A stretch of 64,000 bases of DNA from Glebionis coronaria (GCA_025667525.1 CM046876.1:573807469-573871468); one strand, 5' to 3'; numbered from the stretch's first letter, positions 10,231 through 23,647 are shown. The notes: a model not told the origin generated them from the sequence alone. A program made the numbers and translations.

Positions 10231-11465
10231 TTCTATAACTTGAGAAGACCGTATACAAAATCAAAATATCATTTCTCTCTTATTTTTTCTGCCCATTTTT
10301 GTCGTTCTCTTTTTTCTCTCATATAAAAACTTAAAAACAAAGCATAAGTTTCTCAATATAAATTAGATCTCTTTTGAAAGTTAAGCAAAAGTTACTTTGG
10401 AGCCATCAATGACACAAAATTAGCTAATAATGACCAACTCAAAATATTATGATTGAGACGGGTATAAATGATAAAATAAGAAATGATAGTATAAGAAAAC
10501 ATAAATGCAAAAATAACCATTTGAGATTATTTGGAATTGCGTGAATAAGCGTGATAATTCCTTTTATTTTATAAACTAAGTTTGCTTTATTCAGAAAGGT
10601 AAATATACAAAAAAGAAAATACGTATTAAACCAATTAAAATAGGACAACAAAATCAAAATGGGTCTTTTACTTGATCAAAGTCAATATACATCAGACATC
10701 AGCAACCTATAAGATTCAGTAATAATCATAACCTTTTTAGGAACCAAATATCAACATGGATAAAAGTATGTGTAAGTACGAGTTGTTAAAGGCGTATCAA
10801 ACAGAATGCACAGATAACAACACTAAAAAATATCATAATAAAGGAATGAAACTTTGATCATCACAAAACTCGTATAATTCCAAAATGATAAGAATAATCT
10901 TATACTCAACATCCTGAAGCATGACTTGGTGCCGCTGGAGTGTGAAAGAGTCGACCATGTGACTTTTTGACAGTCAGCATCAACCTTATTTACCTGAACA
11001 GAAGATAATTGGTAAACATTGGGTAAAATTGCACATGTAGAAGTGTGGGTGCAAGTGCTACAGGTTGCGGATATTCAGTTTAATTCGTCAAGATTGAGTT
11101 ATATTTTGGCACTTATGCGAACCACCCTAAAACAAATCACCTAGCAGTTCATTTATGTGAGTCCATCAAGTTATATTTCTTCAAATCATAAACAAACAAT
11201 CAGCGTGAAAGCCATCAACAAACAACCCAACTGACAAACCAAATCGTAATAACTCAACTACGAGTAACCATTTGTCATCAATAAGAACCTTAAAACCAAA
11301 CTATAAGAAAGCATTTTTATTAAAACCGACCCAATTCAACCCACATAAACATGATAATCATCTTGTGTTTGGTATTCCACTTCCCTGGAAATATAAAATG
11401 TATTATGAACTTTCGATTTTGCTAACTTTTCATATGGGGTTTTCAACAATTACATAGCATTAAAT
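10231..11465. other. No gene seen; probable Helitron interior
   Basis: AT-rich with no recognisable ORF. It lies between two related Helitron ends of the same orientation and is probably internal Helitron sequence. Confidence 0.4.
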
Positions 11466-11545
11466 TTTTCAACAATGCGCATAGCGGCGAAATTCCTAGC
11501 GAAAGATAATTAACAAAACGCGATATTGTGGTAAGTGTTTCATGT
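11466..11545 (-). mobile_element. Degraded Helitron 3' subterminal copy (copy 2)
   Basis: GCGCATAGCGGCGAAATTCC, then AAGATAATTAACAAAACGCGATATTGTGGTAAG-type sequence, aligns with the ends at 10136 and 13339. The outer CTAG and half of the hairpin are missing. Confidence 0.5.
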
Positions 11546-11906
11546 AACGTGAAAAATAGAACGTGAAAAATAATAATGTATATGATTTGATAAATGTTAA
11601 GAATTTATCGCATGTTCAAGTTGTTTGCCACAAAATGGCAGACACTCACCTCTATGCTATGTGGAATTGTTTGGCCTTGAGCTTTATTGATAGTCTATGT
11701 TTGTTGTTTTATGTTAGAAACGAGTAGGGGTGGGAAGAACCCATATCGCAAACCATAAAAACCACACCACGACAAAATTGATGGATTGGTCTTAACAAAA
11801 AAAAAACCAAAAAGATACAGTGAAGTTACGATTTTGCTCATAAAACCAAATCACAAAACCGCACCTTATATATGTATAATGATATAGACTTAGCTCGTTC
11901 TCAACA

Positions 11907-11959
11907 TACACTAATGAGCAATCTATATTATTAGTGTATACTGATTACTCATTAGTGTA
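11907..11959. repeat. 12-bp perfect inverted repeat, 29-bp loop
   Basis: TACACTAATGAG (11907-11918) and CTCATTAGTGTA (11948-11959). The loop contains a further ATTAGTGTATACTGATTA quasi-palindrome. It may be a tiny foldback or the remnant of a MITE. Confidence 0.7.
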
Positions 11960-13338
11960 GGCAGAATAGCGTATACTAAATCGTTTATATGACTTAATTG
12001 AATTCTTTATTACCGAATCGTTTATCTTGTGTATAGTAGTAAAAAATTCTACGCCAAGCAACAATAAAGGTAGAAGGAGTTCAAAACTTAAAGTACAATT
12101 TTTTTTCGCTTTGATCAAACTTCGACCTCTATTTCCATTTCCCCACATCGCTCTAAAAATAACATATTGGTGTACAAAACCGTTGCTTCCTTCAAATATC
12201 GAGCCTTCTCCAAAAGATCAAACGCTTTTGGGAAGATCACCCCTTGATTGCGCTAGGTCAGCAACTTCAAATAAATGACATGATTCTTCTACAGAACATC
12301 CTTACACATATTTACATAAAACGCATCAATCACTAACGAATTTATAAAACTTATTGAATCCCATTTTACTAAGTTTAATCATCATTTTTGAAACTTACGT
12401 AACACATATAAAAACTAACCTAAAAAGAATTACAGATTAAGATGTATAAAGAAAACTTAGATCTAAAAGGAACCATGTTTGCTAGTAAGATCAAGATCGA
12501 TTAAATAACTCCCACAACGACATCAACGATATCTTTTTCAGCGGAGGCAATAGAGTTTTCCAGCGAGATTGTTGCGGCGACAGTGAGGCAAATTGCGGAT
12601 GTAACAAAAAAAAGTATCAGAACTATATAAAAGCTCATATATACAAATAAAGTATACAGATACTACGTATCTAATAAGGAGAAGCTTAAAACTTCATTGT
12701 TAATACCTTAAATCTTGAAAAACCCTTTTGATTAATCCCGGTGGTCATGGTTCTGTTGTGGTTGGGCTCTCCATAGACATGCGTGTTTTGACGGAGGAAT
12801 AGGTTTCCGTGATGGTCCTGTTCTGTGGGGGAGATTTTTGATGGTGGTATGTTGTAGTATAAAATTAAACGAGATTGTGTTGTGTGTGTGCGTTTGTATA
12901 TGAGAGAGTGAGGAGCAGGTTTTATATTAGAGAATTTATGTTTCAGTCAGTTGTATATTCGTGTACATTTTCAAGGAATATTGTTGTCTTTCTAAAAACA
13001 ATATAAGTATTGTTGTGTTTCCAGTTATATGTTCTTTACAAGAGAAGTTTATTGATCTTAATTTCGATGACTATATAATAAAAGTCGGACGTTGCATTTT
13101 AATACTTTCCCTACAACCAATACAATTTCCTTTTTATTGCTCTAATATTTATTTTCTGGAGCACACATGCTTTTAGGAGGTTTTCATCTTTTATGTTTCA
13201 ATATTTAACATTGTTGCAAAAGTCATACTCTATATTATTCAATTTCAATATTTGTGCAATAGCATTAAATTTTTCAATAATTCCTAAAATACATGATTTT
13301 TCAACATTCAACATTTTACATACATGCTTTATAGGGTA
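11960..13338. other. No gene seen
   Basis: Short open stretches (12027-12278, 12961-13176) have no recognisable product. The stretch at 12480-12900 looks like a promoter/5'UTR (GA-rich, then CT-rich) without an attached ORF, as is often carried by Helitrons. Confidence 0.4.
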
Positions 13339-13367
13339 CTAGACGAATACCCGCGCTAAGCGGCGGG
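13339..13367 (-). other. Helitron 3' terminus hairpin + CTAG
   Basis: The minus-strand hairpin CCCG(C)CGC-TTA-GCGCGGG occupies 13350-13367, with one bulged C. CTAG lies at 13339-13342, seven bases away. Confidence 0.8.
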
Positions 13368-16238
13368 ATTGCCCGACGACGTATAGTATAATTAACGATA
13401 CGATATTTCGAGATAAAACTAAAATGTAATGAAAAGTCTCGCACCATTATTCTACTCGCCAAACATTGGTCGATGTTGCATCTACTTTTAGGTTAAACGT
13501 AGTTTCAAAGAAGAGGAAATTTAATAGTAATTAGTAAATGTTGTTGTACACCATATAAACATATAATCACGTACAGTAAAAACTAAATGCATCATAAAAA
13601 TTGCTCTAAAACCGTGCTATAAGTATGTTATACTCGCCAAGAACATAATAATTAAGCCTTCCTTTCGGTACTCATTACATTCTTCTTTAGCCTTCTATCG
13701 AAATATTTTGTGAGACATCGTCTTTGATCTCCTCCTCTAGTTATTGAACAGTTATCATATACTCATTATTCTACTCGCCAAAAACATAGTAATAATTTAG
13801 CCACACTCAAATATAAACCGTATTTTAAATCAAAAAACCGAAAAAAAAATTGTAAACAGAAAAATCGAATTACCCAAAACTGAATAATTTCGGTTTTTGG
13901 TTTTATAAAAGCAAAATATTTGAGTTCGGTTTCAGTTTTAACCAAAAACCGACTCAAATCGACATATGTATAACTAAGACCCACATCATCGTTTAAAGAC
14001 TCAACGTAACTCTTATGAACCTACTGTCATATTTTCTAATTATTATTTTTAGAAATAAAAACTAAAAAGATAATAGCTTGAATAAGTTGCTTTCGGTGAG
14101 TCATTATACGATGTGCAATACTTGTTAGTTCTTACCATTATATGAGAAAACATATTTTAGCGTGTAGATTTTAAGATGTTTAACTATAAATATAAATCAT
14201 GACACTCATTTCAAGAAATGATAGCATCTATAACTTATTCGTTGTTCGAATATCCATCCAATTTTATTCTCGAAATTGAATAACATAATAATATACATAA
14301 AGAACCACAACACAACTTCATCATTTATAACAAACCTATAGATATCCCTTAAAAGCGTAAATATGTAAACAAAGGAAGATATAAATCGTGAAGGCAATAA
14401 ACTTGGACCAGCTATGATGTAACTACATCGTACGTCAATAGACTCTCAAAGAAATTATTACAACATTGAGCTGAGTTATTAAACAACATGCATTTCAGAG
14501 ATGACTAAATAAATATACTTATTCACCAAGTACATATATAGTGTGTTCTTGAGGCTATCATTTCAGAACAAAGTCGGTGCTACTAAGTTTCTAATCTGCC
14601 AATGTCTATCTTTTTGTTCATCTCTTCCGTGACACCATGCTTAGCCTTCCTGAAATAAATTCAGTTTTCTATCACAATAGGCAGCACACTATCAAGTACT
14701 GCAGTCGTTATGTCAGGCTAATAGAAGTTTTTTTTATAGACTGAATTGCACCTGTTATGCTCTCTCTGAATTCAACATCTTAATAAAACCTCTTATCCAA
14801 TTCTTTACATAACACCTATCAAAGAACAAAATGAAAGAGAATGAAGGATCGATATAAATAGCTGAAACCTCCAGATGCATCAGGTTTTATGCAAAACAAA
14901 CTGGTAGTGGATAATAAAGAGGTCAAATCGGAAAGAAGTTAGATGATCATGTAAGCCATAATATCAACAGCAAGTGCCTGATGGAACATGTCCAAATAGT
15001 TCCATTGCTTGCAATGCTTGTAGCTGAAAGACAGTGCAAGTGTGAGATGGAACAAAACATCAACTTTATATGATGTTGGAGAAAATGGGTAGCCATATAC
15101 CCATACATGAATCATGAAACAAACAACATTATTTCATTAGTATTGATAGATTTTCAAAAGTTTTTCAGAATATCACCCAACTGTAGCTACCTAAATAAGT
15201 AGCTAATCTGCATTTGATGGGTGAAACTTGCAAATCGATACGTGCAATGCATAAAAGAAACGGTTTATAAAAGGTATTTGGTTATACCATAATTTTAGAA
15301 GTTTTAGGATCGTAAGTGGAACTACCAGAAGCAAAGCTTACACATGTTAGAAGCTCTTTTTCATCAATAGAAGGGTCAACGCATGCTCATAAAGTCTCTT
15401 TTGTTCCAAGAGACATGAACAATGTAAAAGAAGGATCAACCAAGTTTAGGTTGTTCTATTTTAGGCATGACTATTTCTAAATGGATACATCACAAACTAT
15501 TATATAGTATATGTTCGAATCATTCGGTGCATGCTTTTGCCACTGTGAATCTGTCATATGAATGATCTTTTAGGGTGAAGAGATTAATGTGTTCTTATGT
15601 GTGACATAATACCTATTAGAATTTAGCTATATTAGTTAAGGATGAAAAAGAAGTTATAATGACCGACCGAAAACAACCATTAACATTTCTAGTTTGTAGC
15701 GGAACAAACAATCATGAAAACTTATATTTTGCAGCCATTGAAACTATAGCATATATCAGTCAAAGGTCATAGCATTTTTTCTTCAAATTGTTAACAAACA
15801 AAATATGTATGAGCAAATCACTTGATGAATCATTAGAATGCTTTCAAAAGCAATCTACTTTGGTGGCTATTTCACTTAATTGGCAAACTAATGTTAACAT
15901 GTGATTAATATATAGCTATTAGGGTAAGGCAGTTTAAAAGCATATACATGTATAATACCTTGTCCCTCTAACATTCACTCTTCCATTGTGTATGTTTTAT
16001 GTGTCATGATCAATTGAAACCTTTGTAAAACTTCATTTACAATTGGAAGAACAACTTGTTAATGCAAATCCATAAGTTACATTGTATGACCCAAAACCTG
16101 CATAAATTAAGAAAAAAGATCATAAATGATAAAACCTAAATGTAATTTTACTAATCAACCAATGTGTTTGTCCATTACATGAAACCTAAATCAGTAAATC
16201 CAGAATCAGTTCATACATAATAAACTTATTTTCCTCAC

Positions 16239-16289
16239 CCTGTCAAAAGTATAAACCTCAATCGATTTTCTTGGCTTCCCATCGATGGC
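16239..16289 (-). other. Possible captured 51-bp exon, product unknown
   Basis: Minus-strand sequence between the acceptor TTATGCAG and the donor GTGAGG. It is exactly 17 codons, AIDGKPRKSIEVYTFDR. The codon-like sequence and clean splice signals inside a Helitron suggest a captured exon. A second open stretch upstream on the same strand (about 16448-16640, ending CTTCAG/GTACTT) could be its neighbour. The parent gene is not recognised. Confidence 0.3.
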
Positions 16290-18785
16290 CTGCATAACAA
16301 CAACATCTCTGTGACATTTATAATCCACCTAACAAAAAAACAGGTTATAGTCTTGTCCACAATTAATGGATGACCTTGTAAAAGTAAAAAATGACCCATT
16401 ATATAACAGGTTAATATAATCCACCTGTCTAAGTTTAGTAAGTACCTGAAGAGCTTGCGGGGCTAAGATTTTGAAGTGTAACCGCTCATTGGAGCTGTGA
16501 TAGTCAATGGACGAGACCTTTGCGAAGGAGGAGGAAACATAGGAATTGTGACGGTGTAACCTCCGGTTAGGATTACCTTGAGGAGGAAACCCTTGTTTAA
16601 ACATTTGTGGCTCGGATGCAACGCTATTCTATACCATCTGCAAATAAACACCAAGTAACTAAGCTAGTCGTCATGATTATGTAAACATTCCAAAAGTGAT
16701 AAAGTTGCATAATAAAAGTAAACCTGGTATGCTTTGTTTTGTGTTTTACTGTTTTATGTGAGCAGTAATGAGAGAATCAGAATGCTTTTGCTACAACTTT
16801 GAAATCCTTAGATGCTAAATTTTGTTGTCATTCATATTTTTCCATCTCCGCTCCTAGTTATCCATCATCTTCATTATCGTTCTGCATAAGAAGGAAACCA
16901 ACAAAGAGATCTTCAGGATTTCCAATGCTTCAATGGACTGTACACAAATTCATATCAACATTTAACAGTACGCTCATTTGTGAGCTCTTCATAACATATA
17001 GCCAATACATATATACATATTATCTAGTTCTGCTCATGATATTAATTTTTCCTGATCAGCCTATGAGCTTATAAACGACACATAAGGTGCTTGCAAAGAC
17101 AACCAACCAAAAAATGACACAATAGTTGACAAATAGACCAAACCAAACCATGAATCAAGATTCCCTGACTTTTCTCTTAAAAAATAGCCTAGTCATTCCA
17201 AACATCAGGTTGTCCAAAAACAAGTTATCATGCCAAGATTCTATAGTTTGTACACTAAATATACTGGACCAAATACTATTTAAGCTTCACAAACAGAGCA
17301 AATAAACTGTATTACTTCTTAAGTAATATAAAAATCGATTATTTTAATATTTAATAAAGGCCTAATTTAACACATGCTTTGATACCGATTTCAGACATCC
17401 AATATTCCCAAAGGACTAATGAAAGGAGAGCACTTGCAACTTCAATTAACGAGCCTGCAAGCCCCAAAACAGATGTCGTAAAGATCCTCGTTGTGAAGTA
17501 TTAGAGTCATACCACACCTTTCCGGCCAGAAAAGCCTACAATTTCAGTTTAACATCGATATCCCACATTAGTTAGAATAATTTAAGTTATACACACCTTT
17601 AGAGTCTTTTGGTTTAAGTAAAATCTATACTACACATAAGGTAGATAAAAAGTGAGTATAAAGTTCAATTTTGTAAGCTTAAAGAGCTATTTCAAACAGA
17701 TATGAACAGATAATGATTAAGGTGATACTCTTTGAAATAACTGATATGAAAAAACCTTCGTTTCAGATCATATCTATATTTGTTTGAGGAAGTTTGTGCG
17801 ACCAGCAATCATTAATCTGACCTCAAAAGTCTTATTCAGATCATATAGTTCAAGAGAGAAATACAAGTAGAGGAAGAAACAGATATAGGCATGTGTTAAA
17901 TATTTGAATGTATCTACAACTGGACCAATCATATCTCTGGACTTATGGCCGACGGAGGCAATATTACCTTACATGAGATTGGATGCCCTACATATATAAA
18001 CCTCATAAGCTAAATTCAGGATTGTCAACGTCACCCAGCTTTAGCACTCTGTTTGTATCCACTTAAAATAAATCGAAATATTGACCAAAACCATGCTATA
18101 GTGCATATAGGTGACCATTGATTCTAAACAAAATAAAGACAATTAATTATTAATCAAAACCCGAATTAGGATATTCAGTTGTGATAAGAAAACTAATAAT
18201 TAAATTAACAGTGAAATCAGAATACAAAACACATATAATGTATTTACCTTATGAGATCATAGTGATTTGAACAAACCTTGTTAATAAGTAGGTGTCGACT
18301 CTTCACCCTTTCACCCGATCCTTATTTCGCACCATCAATGTCGCTAGAGAGGATGCGATATATCTCATACCAAATACCATAAACCAGCGAAAGCTCCAAT
18401 TCATCACAACCAATATGTGTGATGATCTGTTGTGGATGCGGTGGCTCGCAGGAACCCAAACCAACAAACAATACTCTCAATCAAAACTACCTGAGACCAC
18501 CTAAACCATCGAAAAAATGGTGGCGGATTCGGCAGATCAAGGAGAGGGTAATATGATTGTTGCGGCTGCGATTTTATTTTAGGGTTTAGAGAGAAAATGA
18601 AGATGGATGTGCAACGTTTTGGGTGAGTTATATCAGAGTTTTGGAAAATAGTCAGAGGTGTTAAAGTTAAAGATGGAAATACTATTAAAAGATTCCTATA
18701 CTTCTATATATGTTTTCTATATTTCCTTGGATAAGTGTACTTAAAAAATAAGTCATATATCCTTTATAAGTAGTATGGATATAGA

Positions 18786-19343
18786 TTAATCATTATGTAT
18801 CCTCATGCAATATATAATAGATGATCCTTTTTCTTAATGACTGTAAAAAAAAATCATATATAATAATTGGAAATTATATGGTTTTTATTGAATATCGAAT
18901 TTGTTTTTTTTATTTCTTTCGCGATGACTGCAGTTTAAAATAGCACCTTATTGGCGTGAATAATAACTTTATTTTTTGACATTAGATTTGTAAGAGTGAA
19001 TCTCTTCTATAAATATATATATTTACATATTTTTTTAGTATCGTCTATGTTCTGTAACAAAATGATACTAGTACATTTTTTTGTCTAAAAACTATTAACA
19101 TCTTCATTAACGTTCTGGATCTTAAAAAATATATTCTAAAATCATGAAACAACCTAACCTCAAGCTTAAATGATATTAGCTCTAGAAGAGTTTTTTATTC
19201 CTAAGGTTTTAAGAAAATCAGAGTTTAATTACAAGGATAAGGAAAGCAATTTATCAAAGAAAAACCACCAATCTTATCATTAATTTGAGCATCTTTAAAG
19301 CAGTTAGCCTAAGTAAATGTAGAAGTTAATATACAGTCATAAA
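18786..19343. other. No gene seen
   Basis: AT-rich spacer between the Helitron 5' end and the hAT element; no ORF or repeat of note. Confidence 0.5.
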
Positions 19344-20173
19344 TAGGGATGTAATCAAGCCAAACTTTTATCAAGCAACTCGAGCTCGAGCTCGATCTTG
19401 GCTCGATCAAGTCAAGCTTTTATCAAGCTCAAGCCCAAAAAATAGCTCGAAACTATATCAAGCTCAAGCTCAAGCTTTTGATAGCTCGGCTCGAGTTCTT
19501 ATCAAGCTTTTTCAAGCTCTATCAAAAATCTGTTTTTATGATGAATTTATATAAGCAACTAATTATTAATTTGAGTATTAACCTAAAAGGGCTAATTTCA
19601 TAAATAAAAAATGTATTTTAGAATGACTTTTAATTATGATTATATTTATATTTTAGTTCCTTGTATTTTAAATGATTCTTTATTTTTGTAAATTTAATTA
19701 TTGCATTTACTCAGTACTTGGTAAAATACAATATGTGTATAAATATTTTTTGTACTCTTCTTTATACTAAACGCAACGTGTCTAGATTATGCTCGCATTC
19801 ACATCATGCAATGGCCTTTGGGACCTTAATCGTATTGGAGTGCAAAACACATTTTGAAACCAAGATTGTAAGATAATTTTGTTATTGGTTTTATTAATGT
19901 TAAATAAATCAAATTTGTTTTAAGTAATGATTTTTGTTTTTTCTATTTTTATACATATGTCTATTGATGAGTTTTATTATAAAATTAAATTTATACACAA
20001 TCAAGCTTTTTAAGTCAAGCTCAAGCTTTTATCAAGCCTTATCAATACAATCTCAAACCTTGATTGGTAAAGCTTGACCTGCTATCAAGCTAAGCTCAAG
20101 CCTACAGTTTTAGTATCAAGCCAAGCTCAAGCCCTACTAAGTTTGAGCTCGGCTCGACTCTATTACACCTCTA
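19344..20173. mobile_element. Non-autonomous hAT element, 830 bp, 8-bp TSD
   Basis: The perfect 8-bp TSD GTCATAAA lies at 19336-19343 and 20174-20181. Terminal inverted repeats are TAGGGATGTAATCAAGCC on the left and TAGAGGTGTAATAGAGTCGA on the right (complement). Both subterminal zones are packed with CTCAAGCTTTTATCAAGCT and CTCGAGCTCGAGCTCG motifs, in tandem and inverted, as is usual for hAT transposase-binding regions. The AT-rich centre carries no ORF, so it would be mobilised in trans. Confidence 0.9.
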
Positions 20174-21119
20174 GTCATAAACATGTTCCATGATGATTTT
20201 CATTAACTTGGATCATAATAAAACTTGTTGAATGTGTGTCATGGCTATGTTATTTATCGAGATAAAATTTAACGTGTAATGGTAATTGCATGATTTAATA
20301 CCCCTTTACACGATTGGGATCTAATATTTTTAATTCACTATCGTGGTTTGGGCCAAGTACATGTTCAGTGTTTATGCCATCTGACAAAAAAGCCTTGATC
20401 GTACGGTTTTTATTAACGAAAAAATATATTTTTTTTCTTTAGATCTTTACTTTAACGGAAGATTCATTCTATATTTCTAAATTTGAGGTTAATGACACCA
20501 TGTAATCTTTACATATTGTGATATACTCGTTAAGGTTTTATGAATTTAATTATTTGCAAATAGTAATATATTACAATATATTTTATTAAATTAGCTTATG
20601 AACTTAAATATGCTTTAGTGTATCTGTTTAAATATTGACAGGAGATGTTTACTTTGATATGCATCTACATGACACATAAACAGCCTATAACTACGAGCAA
20701 ATTGAACTTTATATTATTTTATTTCATGGAGAATATTATAAGTGATTAATTATGTTTTGAAGTTTCTATATAAAAACTAAGCATACGAGTATGAAGATAT
20801 TAAATATAAGAACTGTTTTGTAGGCTCACATTATGTGATTGGGCTGAAACATGTGTGCATAATTCACTATGTGGTATTGTTTGCTTATAATATTTGTTAA
20901 TCGATTAGTGGTGCAATGAGGTAAGTAAATAACCGTAATATTATAAAAAAATTAATGCTATAAGCTAATGTACATATTATATTAAATTATGTGAAAGATA
21001 TAAGAGAGTTATTCGGAAAATACAAGCTCTTCATATTATTTGATAAAGAATGTGCTACTGAAGCACATCGGCGCATGTGGATATAAAGTAAAAGTTTATG
21101 AGTTAAGATTTTTGTAATA
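20174..21119. other. No gene seen; possibly decayed Copia leader/gag
   Basis: AT-rich sequence directly upstream of the Copia relic. No gag motif or LTR could be recognised. Confidence 0.4.
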
Positions 21120-22271
21120 ATTGACATGATCGATTGGGCCATCTCAGATCAATGATGATGCGAAAGTTATACAAGAAATATGAGCTTCTTCAAAGATGAT
21201 TTTGATTATCTTTATTGTTCTCAGTGGAATTTCATTACTTATCACCACTAAATATAAATAAGGATTCATTCCTTAAAATTTTGGAAATATAAAAAGAGCA
21301 TGTATGTAGGCCTATACATGTCTCATGTGGATCATTTTGAGTTATAAAATCGATGCATCGTCAAAATGATCATCAAATACGCAACTTCAAGTTGGCATGA
21401 TTAGTGGCTCGATGTGAGCGTGATTTTCCAAATATGATTATTGAGAATTGTGGTGAATGATTACAAGTTTGGGCGATTATTGAAATACGTGTTGAACTTT
21501 ATATAGCCCATGTTATACACGAATTTCTTTTGTTGAAACGTTTATAAAACGTCTTCAGTTGATTTCAAAGCCTATATAGGAGAATAAGAGTTTCGATTTA
21601 TGGGGCAATTTATTATATATGAACAAAATGAATTCGCATCTTGCCAACAATAATGAATCCTCCCGTTATAATGGTTTTTGGTCACAAACCATATCGTTCC
21701 CATAAGAGATATTGAAATGTGCGATATATATCATAGTAAGTCCACCACAACGCACAAATGAGTTGTTGAGAATGATAATTCATTCAGGGGGAGAATGAGC
21801 AGCGAGAAATTTGGAATGAAGTATGATAATGAAAAGTTGATCCTCACAAGTAATGAATATAAACATAAAGTTCATGGGACAATTGATATTCCAGATATAG
21901 TAATTACCAGACAAGGTTAGTGACCTAAATAAAGTGACTAGATCACAAACGCTGCTAGTGCTCCAATTAAAATGTGTGTCCCAACAATAAAACCAATGAT
22001 TGGTAGTAAGTCTATGGCACGTCTGCAACGTGATAGACTATCTGATTCCAAATAAAAATCCTCGATTAAAGAGATAATATGGAGCAAGAAATTTAAGATG
22101 GTTGAATCGAGGTAATAAAAAGACCCCATGATAGTCTCCTAAAAAGACACTAAACATGAAGGTAATTCAGAAAACCCCGGGTACACGAAATACTATGAGA
22201 TCTAAATAAATGATAAAATGCAATGTCTAGTAGAGTGAGGAATCGAAAAGAAATAAATCGACGTCGGTAGA

Positions 22272-22797
22272 TGTTGATCCCAAACTTAGATCGATTAGCT
22301 TTGTGTATACGAGATTAGATCAAGTATAACACGTAGAGAAACCTTTGTTATATGCTTTGTGAATCTAAGTGTTATGCGGAATTTAACACTTAAACAAGAA
22401 CACAAGATGTAAACAAAACTTTCACTTTGATTATAAATGTCGAACTTGCTTACAATGAAAGATGTTTACGAATGAAAACTTATATAAAACTTGATACTAA
22501 ACATTAACCTAAAGGCCTTCTTTTATAGACTAAGAAGCCTTGTACAATAAGCTACGTATCAACTATTCTAGGTAAAGATAAACATAGAAAATACATTGTC
22601 GTTTCTATCCTTACTAGAAGTATTCTAGAATATAATAAACATGTAACTTATATCTTCCATCAGTGCTTGTCTTCAATCTATCAACGCTTGACTTTAACTT
22701 GTCAACGCTTGTGCTGTCAGCGCTCAATTTGTTCTTGTCAACGCTTGAGTTGTTCTTGTCAGCGCTCAAGTGATCTGGCCTTAATTTATTCCCAACA
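22272..22797 (-). repeat. 3' LTR of the accessory-ORF element
   Basis: 526 bp with TGTTG...CAACA ends. On the minus strand a TATA-like TTTATATAAG lies at about 22479-22488. The first ~140 bp (minus-strand order) hold six 21-bp-phased copies of GCGYTGAYA. Confidence 0.8.
22660..22767 (-). repeat. 21-bp-phased GCGYTGAYA array in the LTR (6 units)
   Basis: Plus-strand cores TCARYGCTT/C start at 22660, 22681, 22702, 22717, 22738 and 22759, spaced 21, 21, 15, 21 and 21 bp. Flanks are also similar (TTGTTCT repeats). Confidence 0.85.
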
Positions 22798-22813
22798 ATC
22801 CTCCCCTAAACTT
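22798..22813 (-). other. Polypurine tract
   Basis: On the minus strand AAGTTTAGGGGAGGAT abuts the TGTTG of the 3' LTR, the expected place for the plus-strand primer. This fixes the element's orientation. Confidence 0.75.
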
Positions 22814-22849
22814 GATATCCACTCTTATGATCAAGTTTCTGAATAAACA

Positions 22850-23647
22850 TTAAGAACTTGGAGGAGTCTGACAAACCTTATCATATTGGTAATAAATAAA
22901 TCTGATTAAATTCTTTGCCACGTCACTTGTATAATCTATCTCCAACTGGGTGTCCTTCATCTTTTCTAAAACAGCATTGGATATGAAATACTGAGCATCT
23001 ACAAGTAGATACTCAGCAAACTTTGTAGAACTCAAATGGTATACACCAGCAGCTGAATATAACCTCCATTGAAGACCACTGAGGTCATCTTCAAGATCCT
23101 TCCATATTTCAGGATCTTCCTCATTTGTCCCACACATTCTTTTGAATGTGGTCCAAAGTTTTATTCCATTAGCTGAAGTTGGTGCTTCAGCCTCATACTT
23201 GGTCTCCAGCAACCTCCAAAGGTCCACCAAGTCTTCTCTATCACAACTTGCAAATAAAGATATAAGAGTGGTAAAAGTGTGTACCTCCTTGCCAAATCTT
23301 CCAATCTTCCAGAATCCACATTCATCCTCATCATAACTCACAATTGGATTCCTGGAATCTAATGGTAACACTTGCACCATATCTGAAGCTTCTAATGGGG
23401 AGAGCTTGAGGCTCTTTCTAATAACTGCTTCACTTGGATATAGTTGATTCATATCTTTTGGAAACTCAAGTGTAAATCCCTTCTTCACTGGCCTGGGAAC
23501 TATCATAGCTTTCTTGATTTCCATTTCTTCTGCAAGTTGCTCCTTTCTTTCATCTGAAAGAAGTCTGAAAGTGTTTTCTTCCTGCACTTTCACCCAAATA
23601 GGATAAGCCCTATGTTCCAACTCATCAAATGTCAAAGCCTTCAACTT
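22850..23647 (-). pseudogene. C-terminal part of accessory protein after an in-frame TAG
   Basis: The 265 sense codons after the TAG at 23648-23650 continue in the same frame as the 756-codon upstream ORF, with no sequence loss. The first codons are AAG TTG AAG, and no ATG is near the join. The simplest reading is one protein of about 1020 residues broken by a single nonsense change; programmed readthrough or a separate non-AUG start is possible but unsupported. The segment begins KALTFDELEHRAYPIWVKVQ, is mixed charged/hydrophobic and contains an LDSRNPIVSYDEDECGFWKI stretch. No enzyme motif is recognised. The stop of the whole frame is 37 bp from the polypurine tract. Confidence 0.6.

Larger units (their letters stand above)
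13339..18785 (-). mobile_element. Complete-looking non-autonomous Helitron, 5447 bp
   Basis: On the minus strand the element runs from 18785 to 13339. The 5' end is A/TCTATATCCATACTACTTAT, a typical Helitron start (TC plus AT-rich). The 3' end is CCCGCCGCTTAGCGCGGG, then TATTCGT and CTAG/T. Insertion between A and T holds at both edges (T at 18786 and A at 13338 on the plus strand). No Rep/helicase was seen. The interior is AT-rich and includes a 5'UTR-like block near 18300-18620 and at least one short exon-like piece (16239-16289). The rest shows no recognisable gene. Confidence 0.7.

Noticed and set aside
11883..11885. 5' end for the Helitron terminating at 10136
   Set aside because: Minus-strand TCTATATCATTATACATA looks right but is preceded by G rather than A; kept only as a weak candidate.
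13860..13960. AAAACCGAAA/TTTCGGTTTTTGG repeats as an element end
   Set aside because: Low-complexity CGGTTTT runs without TIRs or a target duplication.
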